Below are positions 7,090 through 14,519 of a stretch of 22,314 nt of DNA, piece by piece (the first letter of the stretch is position 1; the number at the start of each line of letters is the position of its first letter). The translations under genes were made by a program, and so were the position numbers. The stretch is from positions 1 through 22,314 of the forward strand of contig DFEA01000057.1 in the NCBI GenBank assembly GCA_002368575.1, read 5' to 3'. The notes below the pieces were generated by a model that was given only the letters and a program-made list of their open reading frames with translations, was not told the origin of the DNA and did no database searches. Source of the stretch: Lachnospiraceae bacterium UBA3814. GTDB taxonomy: Bacteria > Bacillota > Clostridia > Lachnospirales > Lachnospiraceae.

Positions 7090-8589
7090 TCAAAAAACCG
7101 CATAAGGTATATCAAGAAGTTCTGCGATCTTTTTAAACAGGGAGGCGTTATGTCCCACGGAAAGAGCCAGATGATGGGTGGGAGCCTGTGCAAACCATTT
7201 GTCCATATATTCCGCAGGAGGGCAGTCAAAGCGTATGTGAGTTGAGGTGTTTCCGTTTAACAGTATCGGCGCTTCTATTGCCTCACCCTCGCTTATGTTG
7301 AACTTAAGCCTTCCGTTTCCTGTCTGTGTAACTCCAAGTGTGGTAACGGGGCCCGAGCGTACCTTGGCCTCTACAGATACACCGCTCCCTCTTTTCCCGT
7401 GATAAACTCCCATTCCGCGAAGGATAGGCTTTTGCTTTGAGATGGCAAAATGGAAGGGACCGTCATGCCCAAGGATCATAGTATTACGGTTAAAGTCGGC
7501 TGCAACGATCTCGCAGAAGCTTCCGCCTTTTCCGCAGATATCCGCAATTTTCATGGCCAGCGCGGTCTTAATATCCCCTTCGCCCGAGCAGGCGATGCCC
7601 TGGGCGTTCAATAGTGAGAAGCCTACGATAAAACCGCTCTGCACATCTTCAAAATGGTCGTTTCTCCCATGATAATAATAGGAAATACTGTCAAGACCGC
7701 GGTCAAGTACCATTTTCTCCTGTGCTGCCGCCACTCTTGCCGACCAGCTGAGCTGATCCTCGGTAGGAGCCTTTGCGATAGGGTCTGAGGGGGAGTCGCC
7801 TGAGATCTCAAAGAAGGTCCGGATCGTGTCAAGCATCCGTGTCACATCCGGATCAGATACCTCATTCAGATAAGCATCCAGATCGCTCATTTCAAGGATC
7901 TCAACATCGATCCCGCTTTGGGCCTGAAGCATGGTCAGGTCCGAGTACATATCAAGCATTCCGCTGTAGTAGCCTCCAAGGAACCCGAACCTTGAATGGG
8001 ACAGAGTCCTTTTTACGGTGGCCGCCTGACACCATTCCTCTATTTCCTTCCAGGCCCTGACCGCTTCAGGCCGCCCGGCGGTATTTTCATCAGCCTTTGC
8101 AAAGGCTGGCGTATGATCGAGACCTAAAAGGCCGTTGACCGCCCGGAAGGGTATCCCTGAACGATTAAAGGCGTTGGAAATTTCTGGAATCGAACAGCCT
8201 ACGCATTGAGCCAGCCACCTGTCGGTTCCGGTGGTATCATATGACATTTCCGGCGTGGGCTGGAGATTTAAGATGATGACCGGCGCTTTGCAGATCTGAT
8301 GCACCGGAAGTACGCTGGCACTGGTATAGTAGGTGGCTGCGTGTGAGAACACTATGTCCACGTTATGTGAATTAAAGTACTCACCTGCGTTACGTCCCTT
8401 TTCCTCAGTATCAGCCATTCCGAAATTATAAACCGTTCCGAATTCAGACAGCCTTTTTTCAATAAACTTGTTGTATTCCGTCAGGCAGTCGTACAGGCCG
8501 GGAAACTGTTCCCAGTAGGTATGGAGCCCGGCGCTGTACAGACCGATCCGTGCCTTTTTTATTTCCTTTAACCTTGCTAAATTATGCAT
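7090..8589 (-). CDS. L-arabinose/L-fucose isomerase-family protein
   Basis: The product has 499 residues. It lacks the usual AraA opening but has the isomerase-family C-terminal half. CSGEGDIKTALAM (Glu337), SFCEIVAADF (Glu360), ILGHDGP (His375) and APTHHLALS (His472/473) occupy the positions of the two Glu and two His metal/catalytic residues of arabinose isomerase. The likely reaction is aldose-ketose isomerisation of a pentose or deoxyhexose in the cytoplasm; the substrate is not evident. GGAGG precedes the ATG. It is the first gene of a probable two-gene operon with the sugar-binding lipoprotein and is divergent from an AraC regulator. No kinase or aldolase gene is adjacent, so the pathway is incomplete here. 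Confidence 0.8.
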   Translation of the reverse strand: MHNLARLKEIKKARIGLYSAGLHTYWEQFPGLYDCLTEYNKFIEKRLSEFGTVYNFGMADTEEKGRNAGEYFNSHNVDIVFSHAATYYTSASVLPVHQICKAPVIILNLQPTPEMSYDTTGTDRWLAQCVGCSIPEISNAFNRSGIPFRAVNGLLGLDHTPAFAKADENTAGRPEAVRAWKEIEEWCQAATVKRTLSHSRFGFLGGYYSGMLDMYSDLTMLQAQSGIDVEILEMSDLDAYLNEVSDPDVTRMLDTIRTFFEISGDSPSDPIAKAPTEDQLSWSARVAAAQEKMVLDRGLDSISYYYHGRNDHFEDVQSGFIVGFSLLNAQGIACSGEGDIKTALAMKIADICGKGGSFCEIVAADFNRNTMILGHDGPFHFAISKQKPILRGMGVYHGKRGSGVSVEAKVRSGPVTTLGVTQTGNGRLKFNISEGEAIEAPILLNGNTSTHIRFDCPPAEYMDKWFAQAPTHHLALSVGHNASLFKKIAELLDIPYAVF

Positions 8590-8642
8590 TTTTTTCCTCC
8601 GATTTTTTTGGGAGCCTTATCAATGGTTTTTCTTGTAAGGCT

Positions 8643-8671
8643 ATTATAGATGCTGTATAGTAAAAAATGTT
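8643..8671 (-). promoter_or_regulatory. Promoter of the isomerase gene, weak -35
   Basis: On the minus strand a perfect TATAAT (8648 down to 8643) lies about 55 bp before the isomerase start. The hexamer 17 bp upstream is AACATT, a poor -35, and neighbouring spacings are no better. A strong -10 with a weak -35, directly downstream of a 21-bp-spaced direct repeat, fits an activator-dependent promoter. Confidence 0.55.
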
Positions 8672-8675
8672 TCAG

Positions 8676-8705
8676 TATTTTGCTTAAAAATATCATTATT
8701 TTGCT
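8676..8705 (-). promoter_or_regulatory. AraC-type operator: two direct repeats 21 bp apart
   Basis: TATTTTGCT occurs at 8676-8684 and again at 8697-8705, a period of exactly 21 bp (two helical turns), and flanking C-A positions also match. Read on the minus strand the sites are AGCAAAATA, and the distal one is preceded by T (TAGC), like AraC half-sites. The proximal copy ends about 4 bp before the weak -35 of the isomerase promoter, the usual place for AraC-type activators. The same DNA is just upstream of the regulator's own start, allowing autoregulation. Confidence 0.6.
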
Positions 8706-8726
8706 ATTGCTGCAGGAGGACAGGAT

Positions 8727-9608
8727 ATGCCGTTTAATTCGGATAAGGACTATATGGAGCGGGCTGATTATTCCTGGAGTGAGGATTCTCTTCGTCTTAT
8801 TAATACAGCCTCCCTTACCAGCAGAAGGAATCTTCTGTATGTTCAGGAGGCGGGCCATTTCAAGACCGAACCGCCATACTTTACGGAAAGGGCAAATCTT
8901 GAGAGCTTTCTTATATTCTATACTCTGGCGGGTTCGGGAACGATCAGGACAAAAAATGAGAGCTTCAGGTTAGAAAAGGAAAAGGCCTTTTTGATAAACT
9001 GCATGGATCACCACTATTATGAATGTCCGAGGGGCGGGATGTGGGAGTTTTTATGGATACACTTCAACGGAACCTGCGCTTACGGCTTTTACGACGAGTT
9101 TGTAAAAAGCGGAGCAGTACCTGTTTCGGTGGCCTACACCAGGTCTCTTGAGGAGGATATGAAAACGGTGATAAGGCTTGTTGAAAAGAAGAACGCCCAT
9201 TATGAGCTGCTTGCTTCACGCTGTATCACTAATATCCTTACTGAGATGATATTGGCGGGAGGAAAGGATGAGGAGGGTAAGGAGGCCCTTCCCTCATATA
9301 TAGGAACGGTACTGAGGATCGCAGAAAACAGGTTCACTGAGGAGCTGAGGCTTGAGGAAATGGCATCTGAGGCCGGGGTGAGCATGTACCATCTTTCAAG
9401 AGAGTTCAAGCGGCTTGTGGGCGTTCCCTTCAGTGAATATATAGTGCTGAAAAGGATCAACCATGCAAAGGAGCTCCTTCGTTATACAGACGCATCGGTA
9501 GAGGAGGTGGCTTACCGTTCCGGCTTTAACTACACAAGCCATTTTACCAGTATGTTTCGGAAGTATGAGGGAGTTACTCCCCTTAAATTTAGAAAAAGCT
9601 GGGTGTAG
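8727..9608 (+). CDS. AraC-family transcriptional regulator
   Basis: The product has 293 residues. The N-terminal half (about 35-115) is a cupin-type sugar-sensing domain. The C-terminal 95 residues carry the two helix-turn-helix motifs of AraC/XylS proteins: LEEMASEAGVSMYHLSREFK (about 209-228), and the second around 257-280 ending in SGFNYTSHFTSMFRKYEGVTP, the family signature. CAGGAGG at 8712-8718 supports the ATG at 8727. It is divergent from the isomerase and sugar-binding-protein genes, with 137 bp between starts, and the 21-bp direct repeat there is its probable operator. The inducer is presumably the sugar handled by those genes. Confidence 0.93.
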   Translation: MPFNSDKDYMERADYSWSEDSLRLINTASLTSRRNLLYVQEAGHFKTEPPYFTERANLESFLIFYTLAGSGTIRTKNESFRLEKEKAFLINCMDHHYYECPRGGMWEFLWIHFNGTCAYGFYDEFVKSGAVPVSVAYTRSLEEDMKTVIRLVEKKNAHYELLASRCITNILTEMILAGGKDEEGKEALPSYIGTVLRIAENRFTEELRLEEMASEAGVSMYHLSREFKRLVGVPFSEYIVLKRINHAKELLRYTDASVEEVAYRSGFNYTSHFTSMFRKYEGVTPLKFRKSWV

Positions 9609-9713
9609 GGGAGAAGGCGCCGGGATCATGCACAGACTCAGACTTGTTTTGCTTATATGAACAGTAACGCGGAGACGGAGGAAAAAGCGACAAAAATCGC
9701 AATTATGTATATA

Positions 9714-9742
9714 TTGTGTGATATCAGGGAGTATGTTATATT
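9714..9742 (+). promoter_or_regulatory. Promoter of the thiol-redox operon
   Basis: TTGTGT (9714-9719), a 17-bp spacer and TATATT (9737-9742) with an extended -10 TG at 9734-9735 make a good sigma-A promoter. Transcription would start near 9749, leaving a leader of about 140 nt before the lipoprotein gene. The leader holds GCTCC/GGAGC around 9760-9785 and a TTTTTT-CG-AAAAAA palindrome at 9854-9867. The gene start has AAAGGAG just upstream. Nothing else is seen in 9609-9889. Confidence 0.65.
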
Positions 9743-9889
9743 AGTGAAAAGCGTCTCAAGCTCCTTCTACGGGGCCTTGGAGCACATCCTTAAGGGAGCC
9801 GGCGGTCTTTTTTACCCCGGAGGGATGTAGGCTTAAGGAGGGGAGAAGAGTCGTTTTTTCGAAAAAATGATAACAGAAAGGAGAAAGAT

Positions 9890-11395
9890 ATGATGAGAAG
9901 GGTTACAGCATTGCTGCTTGCGGGGGCCATGGTGCTTACGACCGGATGCTCGGCCAATGTCAGCGTGGATCCGGATACGGGAGTGGTATTCGTTGACGAT
10001 GTGCCTGTCAATGAACTGCTTGATGATCTGGATGATACAGACGGGGCTTCGGATGAGGCGAAGGCCGCAGACGAGGCTTCAGGTGAAACAAAGGCTCAGG
10101 AGGAGGCTTTGGACGAAGCAGAGATTTCGGACGCAGGAGATGCAGCTGAGAGTGTGCTGGAGCTTGAGGGAGGAGTGAATTTTGTCCTGCCGGAGGAGCT
10201 TAGAGAGCTTAAAGGGGTAATATCCGGGTACTCCGGTGAAATGGGTACGGATGCAGGGGTCTATATGACCAGCCTTTCATATACCGGAGCCACACAGGAA
10301 TGGATCGATGATCTGTATGAACAGGAGGATCCTTCGGATGAGGATATAGATAAATATTATGATTCAACTGTAAGCCTGGCCTTTATATTGGCCATAAACG
10401 GTGACAGAGGGGTGAAGGAGCTGGTCGATTTCCTGAATGAGGACGCGGATGAGGACGAAATGGGTACCGCGGACATGCTTGAGGAAATAAAAAAGGTCGG
10501 CGCCTGTACCTTCTATCTTTATAAGAGCGAGCCGGATGAGAACTACAAAAACCTTGAGGGCGAATTCCTTGAGGAGTACAAAATGATAAATGAGCGGCTG
10601 AGTGACCTTATCGCTGACGCCGAGTACTATGAGCCGGTAAATCCTTATGAAGCGATGATCGGGAAAAAGATCGAGTTCACCACGAAGGATATAGACGGAA
10701 ATGAGATAACCAGCGAGGAGATATTCTCTCAGCACGAGGTAACCATGGTAAATGTCTGGGCGACCTGGTGCGTATGGTGCGTTGACGAGCTTCCGGAGCT
10801 TGAGGAGCTCAATGAGCGTTTTGGAAAGAAGGATTGCGCCATCGTAGGACTTCTCGGGGACGGCCTCGATGAGGAGACGATAAAACAGGGCAAACAGCTT
10901 CTTAAGGAGAATGGCGATACATATCTTAATATCCTTCCCTGGGAGGGCGCATTAAGTGATGACTTCCCCATGGATCAGGGATGGCCTACGAGCTTTTTTG
11001 TTGACAGGGAGGGAAGGATCGCTTCAGTTCCTGTTATCGGCGCGGATGTAGAGGGATATGAAAAGGTAATGGAGAATATCCTTGAGGGCGGAGAAAATGC
11101 AGTTAAGAATGAGGCTGCCACCTCTGCTGCCGTGGAAAACAACGTTAACCAGTACAGGGTGTATGTAACGGATACGGATGGAGCCCTGGTCGAGGGAGCG
11201 ACGATCCAGTTCTGCGACGACAGCACCTGCCGCGTGGAAAATACGGATGCTTCGGGGCTTGCTGTTTTTAAGGCTAAGGAAGCCCATTACACCGTCCATG
11301 TGCTTAAGGTCCCCGCAGGATACAAAAAAAACACGACAGAGTATGAGCTGCCCGATACCTACAGTGATCTGCACATAACGCTTGAGAAGGAATAA
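9890..11395 (+). CDS. TlpA-like thioredoxin lipoprotein
   Basis: The product has 501 residues. The signal peptide ends at lipobox LTTGC (Cys20). An acidic, low-complexity linker (about 35-92) follows, then a domain of unknown type (about 93-245). Next is a TlpA/ResA-like thioredoxin domain (about 250-400) with NVWATWCVWCVDELPEL, where Cys294 and Cys297 form the redox pair and Pro366 in GWPTSFF is the cis-proline. The C-terminal 80 residues (about 422-501) resemble a carboxypeptidase-regulatory/SpaA-like beta fold, with a second cysteine pair at 442 and 447. AAAGGAG precedes the ATG. It is first in an operon with a CXXC membrane protein and a 4Fe-4S/thioredoxin membrane protein, so it probably acts as a membrane-anchored extracytoplasmic thiol-disulfide oxidoreductase. 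Reductase rather than oxidase activity is inferred. Confidence 0.88.
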   Translation: MMRRVTALLLAGAMVLTTGCSANVSVDPDTGVVFVDDVPVNELLDDLDDTDGASDEAKAADEASGETKAQEEALDEAEISDAGDAAESVLELEGGVNFVLPEELRELKGVISGYSGEMGTDAGVYMTSLSYTGATQEWIDDLYEQEDPSDEDIDKYYDSTVSLAFILAINGDRGVKELVDFLNEDADEDEMGTADMLEEIKKVGACTFYLYKSEPDENYKNLEGEFLEEYKMINERLSDLIADAEYYEPVNPYEAMIGKKIEFTTKDIDGNEITSEEIFSQHEVTMVNVWATWCVWCVDELPELEELNERFGKKDCAIVGLLGDGLDEETIKQGKQLLKENGDTYLNILPWEGALSDDFPMDQGWPTSFFVDREGRIASVPVIGADVEGYEKVMENILEGGENAVKNEAATSAAVENNVNQYRVYVTDTDGALVEGATIQFCDDSTCRVENTDASGLAVFKAKEAHYTVHVLKVPAGYKKNTTEYELPDTYSDLHITLEKE

Positions 11396-11401
11396 ACGTG
11401 A

Positions 11402-11422
11402 CTGCCCGGGATAACCGGGCAG
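11402..11422. other. Intercistronic hairpin
   Basis: CTGCCCGG (11402-11409) and CCGGGCAG (11415-11422) form a perfect 8-bp GC-rich stem with a 5-nt loop, starting 7 bp after the stop of the lipoprotein gene. No U-tract follows, so a transcript-processing or stabilising element inside the operon is more likely than a terminator. Confidence 0.5.
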
Positions 11423-11456
11423 ATACTGATAAACAGGGTTTAAGGAGGGGCCGGGT

Positions 11457-11936
11457 ATGGATAAGGCCAGGATATTTCTGATAGTACAGTCTGCGATATG
11501 CATAGCGGCTGTTCTGCTGCTTACAGGCGCGGCTTTGGAGATATACAGTGAGGGAACGGCAAGAAAAGCTCAGGACCCCACTGCATATATATATACCAGG
11601 GAGGCTGCCGTGAAGGCGGCAGCCCCCGGCGCCTTCCTTATGCTTGCGGGGCTTTGTTTATCCATAGCCGGAGGCGTGCTCGGCATAAAGGATGAGAAGG
11701 CCGACAGGCCTGTTACTGATAAGGACTGTATGCGAAATACCGTGATCTTTGGTACCGCGGGAGTTTATGAAGGCAGCGGGAAAAGGACGTTTGGCCCTGT
11801 GAAGCTTAAGCGGATAAGGCTTATCGTGCTTGCGCTTTCCGTGATCCTTATCATCGCGGGCATAGTCAATGGAAATATGCATGCGATCCTTGTGAAGGCG
11901 GCCAATATCTGTACCGAATGCATCGGGCTGGGCTGA
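11457..11936 (+). CDS. CD1871A-like CXXC membrane protein, extended form
   Basis: The product has 159 residues and three membrane spans, about 6-28, 56-77 and 119-137. It ends in AANICTECIGLG, with Cys152 and Cys155. The last 43 residues match the layout of the small CD1871A family of Clostridia: basic start, one span, terminal C-x-x-C-I-G-x-G. Here they are joined to a two-span N-terminal part. Basic residues before spans 1 and 3 put the N-terminus inside and the terminal CXXC just outside the membrane. AAGGAGGGG precedes the ATG. It sits between a thioredoxin lipoprotein and a 4Fe-4S/thioredoxin protein, 14 bp before the latter, so a role as thiol relay between membrane and extracytoplasmic domains is inferred. 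Confidence 0.75.
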   Translation: MDKARIFLIVQSAICIAAVLLLTGAALEIYSEGTARKAQDPTAYIYTREAAVKAAAPGAFLMLAGLCLSIAGGVLGIKDEKADRPVTDKDCMRNTVIFGTAGVYEGSGKRTFGPVKLKRIRLIVLALSVILIIAGIVNGNMHAILVKAANICTECIGLG

Positions 11937-11950
11937 AATGGGGGGAATGA

Positions 11951-14338
11951 ATGGATAATAGGCTGGTTTCATGGTGGAACGACCATCGCCCTGTCAAACG
12001 GCGGCTTATTCAGCTGTACAGTGCGCTGCTCTATAACGCGCACCTTAAGGGGTTTGTCAAAGGGCAGATCTATACGGGAAAAACCAAGGCATTATGCGTT
12101 CCGGGCTTTAACTGTTATTCCTGTCCCGGAGCGACAGGAGCCTGTCCTCTGGGCTCCCTGCAGGCATCCCTTGCTTCCTCAGGTAAGCAGGCCGGGTTCT
12201 ATATCGTGGGGATTTTTTTGCTGTACGGGCTTATCGCCGGAAGGACGATATGCGGCTTTGCCTGCCCGGTAGGCCTTATTCAGGAGCTTCTGCACAAGAT
12301 CCCTACGCTCAAGCTAAGAAAGAGCCGGGTGACGATGGCCCTGTCTTATCTTAAATATGTTATCCTTGCGGTTTTTGTCTTCTGCATCACTCTGTGGTAC
12401 GGGCTTAAGCACAGTATGGCGGTTCCCGGGTTCTGCAAGTATATCTGCCCCGCGGGTACCTTTGAGGGCTCAATGGCGCTTCTGTCCAATCCGGGCAATG
12501 AGTCTTACTTTGGAATGCTGGGGATATATTTCACGAGAAAATTCGTGATAATGCTGATCATCGGGCTTGCGTGCATTTTCTGCTACCGGTCGTTCTGCAG
12601 GTTCATATGTCCTCTGGGCGCACTTTACGGGATGTTCAATAAGCTCGCTGTGATAGGCGTCAAGGTGGATATGGACAGATGCAACGGCTGCGGTGCCTGT
12701 GTCCGTAACTGTAAGATGGATGTAAGGCGGGTCGGTGACCATGAATGCATCCATTGCGGTCAATGCATGAGCAGGTGTGCCAAGGGAGCTATCTCGATAA
12801 ATGCAGGAAGCTTTGTACTGAAGGCTCCTGACAAAGGATATGATGATCCACAGGCGGCTGAGAAGCGCAGGAAGGTTGAGAGGTACGCATGGAGCATCGC
12901 GCTCCTTGTGCTCGCGGCAGCTCTTATCTGGTATAATTTTGCGGATGGAAGCGGCAGCAGGCCATCCGCTGCTTCGGGAAAGGGAGCTTCCGTCATTAAG
13001 GAGGAGTCCGCCGCCGAAGCGGTGTCATCCGGGGATGATGAGAAGACAGCCTCGGAAAGTGGAGCCACGTTAAGCGGTCAGGAAGCGGCCGGGGACGAGG
13101 AGCTTTATGAGAGCGATGCACCAATAGGCTTTAATGTCGGAGAGCAGCTTCAGGATTTTACCGCGGAGTGCATTGACGGAAGCGAATTCAATTTAAAGGC
13201 ACAGAGAGGAAAGGTGGTATTCATAAATCTCTGGGCCACATGGTGCGGTCCCTGCGTCAAGGAGCTTCCGTATTTTGAGGAGCTCAGCCGTGCGCATGAG
13301 GACGCGGCGGTACTTGCCTGTCACTCATCCTTTGCGGAGGGTGACAGTGCCCTGGAGGATGCCTCGCAGCTTTTGAGCACCAGGGGGCTTACTCTTACGG
13401 CGACCGTTGATGATGAGAACAACAGGATCTTTGAAAAGACAAACGGGAGCATGGTGCTTCCGCAGACCATCGTTCTTAACAGGAGGGGCGAGGTCATCTA
13501 CAATGAGATCCGTTCGGTGACCCCCGAAATGCTTGAGCAGCTTTACGAGAAAGCCGGCGATGAGACCAAAGAAGCGGACGCTGCCGCCGGCAACACGGCA
13601 GACGATATCGGAACTGCGGCACAGGTGGATGAAACCGGAGAAGCTGACTCTGACGCCGCGGAAAATACAGAGAGCTCTGCGGATAAGGAGAATGCGCCGG
13701 ATAGCCACTCGGTCGGGGAGAATGATAAGGGCATGGCCCGTGACGGGTCCGCCGATAGTGAACCGGCACAGGAGAATGATGGATCCGCGGACGGTGAGCC
13801 GGCGCAAGAGAGAGATGGATCCTCGGACGGTGGGCCGGCACAGGAGAGTGCCGGACCCGGTAAGGAAGCAGCCGAAAATGAAGCTGCTGAAAATGAAGCT
13901 GCCGACACAGGCTATGGCTACGGAGATACATTTAAGTCCTTCAGTGCGGAATGTGTGGACGGAAGCAGGTTTGATCTGTCCGACTGCACAGGGAAGGTCA
14001 CGATCCTTGCCTTCTGGTCCATGTCCTCCGAGGACAGCACCCGGGCCCTTGATGAACTGAACAGATATTACGGTGAGCATGAGGATATGGTCAATGTACT
14101 GGCCGTCCATGACGGCGACACCGCGGAAAATGTAGACGGGTATCTCAGGGACAAGGGACTGTCAATAGAGGCTGTAGTTGATGCGGACGGCTCGATATTT
14201 GAGCTTGCCGGCGCATCATCGGGGGAGCTTCCGAGGCTTGTGATGCTTGATAAGCAGGGGAAGGTTCTTTATAACCGAAAGGGCGTGCGCACGGCCAACC
14301 AGCTTAAGGTAATGTGCACAGTGGCGGACAATATGTGA
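11951..14338 (+). CDS. NapH-like 4Fe-4S membrane protein fused to two thioredoxin-like domains
   Basis: The product has 795 residues. The N-terminal half is a NapH-like (Fer4_5) membrane protein with NCYSCPGATGACPLGS (about 54-69), CGFACPVG (101-108), CKYICPAG (162-169) and CRFICPLG (216-223). Two 4Fe-4S sets follow, Cys244/247/250/254 and Cys266/269/272/276. Hydrophobic spans are near 83-98, 131-150, 197-213 and 312-329. After the last span comes a Ser/Ala/Glu linker, a TlpA-like domain (about 395-535) with WCGPC (Cys432/435) and cis-Pro504, a second acidic repetitive linker (about 536-655), and another TlpA-like domain (about 658-790). In this last domain the CXXC position reads FWSMSSED, so it has no redox cysteines. 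The layout puts the ferredoxin inside and the thioredoxin domains outside. It probably passes electrons across the membrane to thiols. Confidence 0.88.
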   Translation: MDNRLVSWWNDHRPVKRRLIQLYSALLYNAHLKGFVKGQIYTGKTKALCVPGFNCYSCPGATGACPLGSLQASLASSGKQAGFYIVGIFLLYGLIAGRTICGFACPVGLIQELLHKIPTLKLRKSRVTMALSYLKYVILAVFVFCITLWYGLKHSMAVPGFCKYICPAGTFEGSMALLSNPGNESYFGMLGIYFTRKFVIMLIIGLACIFCYRSFCRFICPLGALYGMFNKLAVIGVKVDMDRCNGCGACVRNCKMDVRRVGDHECIHCGQCMSRCAKGAISINAGSFVLKAPDKGYDDPQAAEKRRKVERYAWSIALLVLAAALIWYNFADGSGSRPSAASGKGASVIKEESAAEAVSSGDDEKTASESGATLSGQEAAGDEELYESDAPIGFNVGEQLQDFTAECIDGSEFNLKAQRGKVVFINLWATWCGPCVKELPYFEELSRAHEDAAVLACHSSFAEGDSALEDASQLLSTRGLTLTATVDDENNRIFEKTNGSMVLPQTIVLNRRGEVIYNEIRSVTPEMLEQLYEKAGDETKEADAAAGNTADDIGTAAQVDETGEADSDAAENTESSADKENAPDSHSVGENDKGMARDGSADSEPAQENDGSADGEPAQERDGSSDGGPAQESAGPGKEAAENEAAENEAADTGYGYGDTFKSFSAECVDGSRFDLSDCTGKVTILAFWSMSSEDSTRALDELNRYYGEHEDMVNVLAVHDGDTAENVDGYLRDKGLSIEAVVDADGSIFELAGASSGELPRLVMLDKQGKVLYNRKGVRTANQLKVMCTVADNM
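13742..13849 (+). repeat. Three tandem 36-bp in-frame repeats
   Basis: Three imperfect 36-bp units encode DGSADSEPAQEN, DGSADGEPAQER and DGSSDGGPAQES. They lie inside the linker between the two thioredoxin-like domains (residues 598-633). A shorter Glu-Ala-Ala-Glu-Asn repeat follows at about 13866-13905. Being multiples of three, changes in copy number keep the frame and alter the tether length. Confidence 0.85.
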
Positions 14339-14519
14339 ATCACGGCAGCTGCCCGGTCAGCCCCCTGCAGACCTGTTCCGGCGCGTCTTTGGCGCTTAAT
14401 CCGTAACTCACCTGCAAGCGGCGTACCATTACGGCTATGGAGTCGGGCTTATGAGATAGAAGGCGGAATTTTTATGACAGCATCTGAGGTGTTTGTGTCA
14501 ACGGGTATAGCTGCAGTCC

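Noticed and set aside
13325..14110. Long minus-strand open frame opposite the thioredoxin region.
   Set aside because: It arises from the low-complexity GC-rich linker on the other strand; its repetitive product mirrors the tandem repeats.
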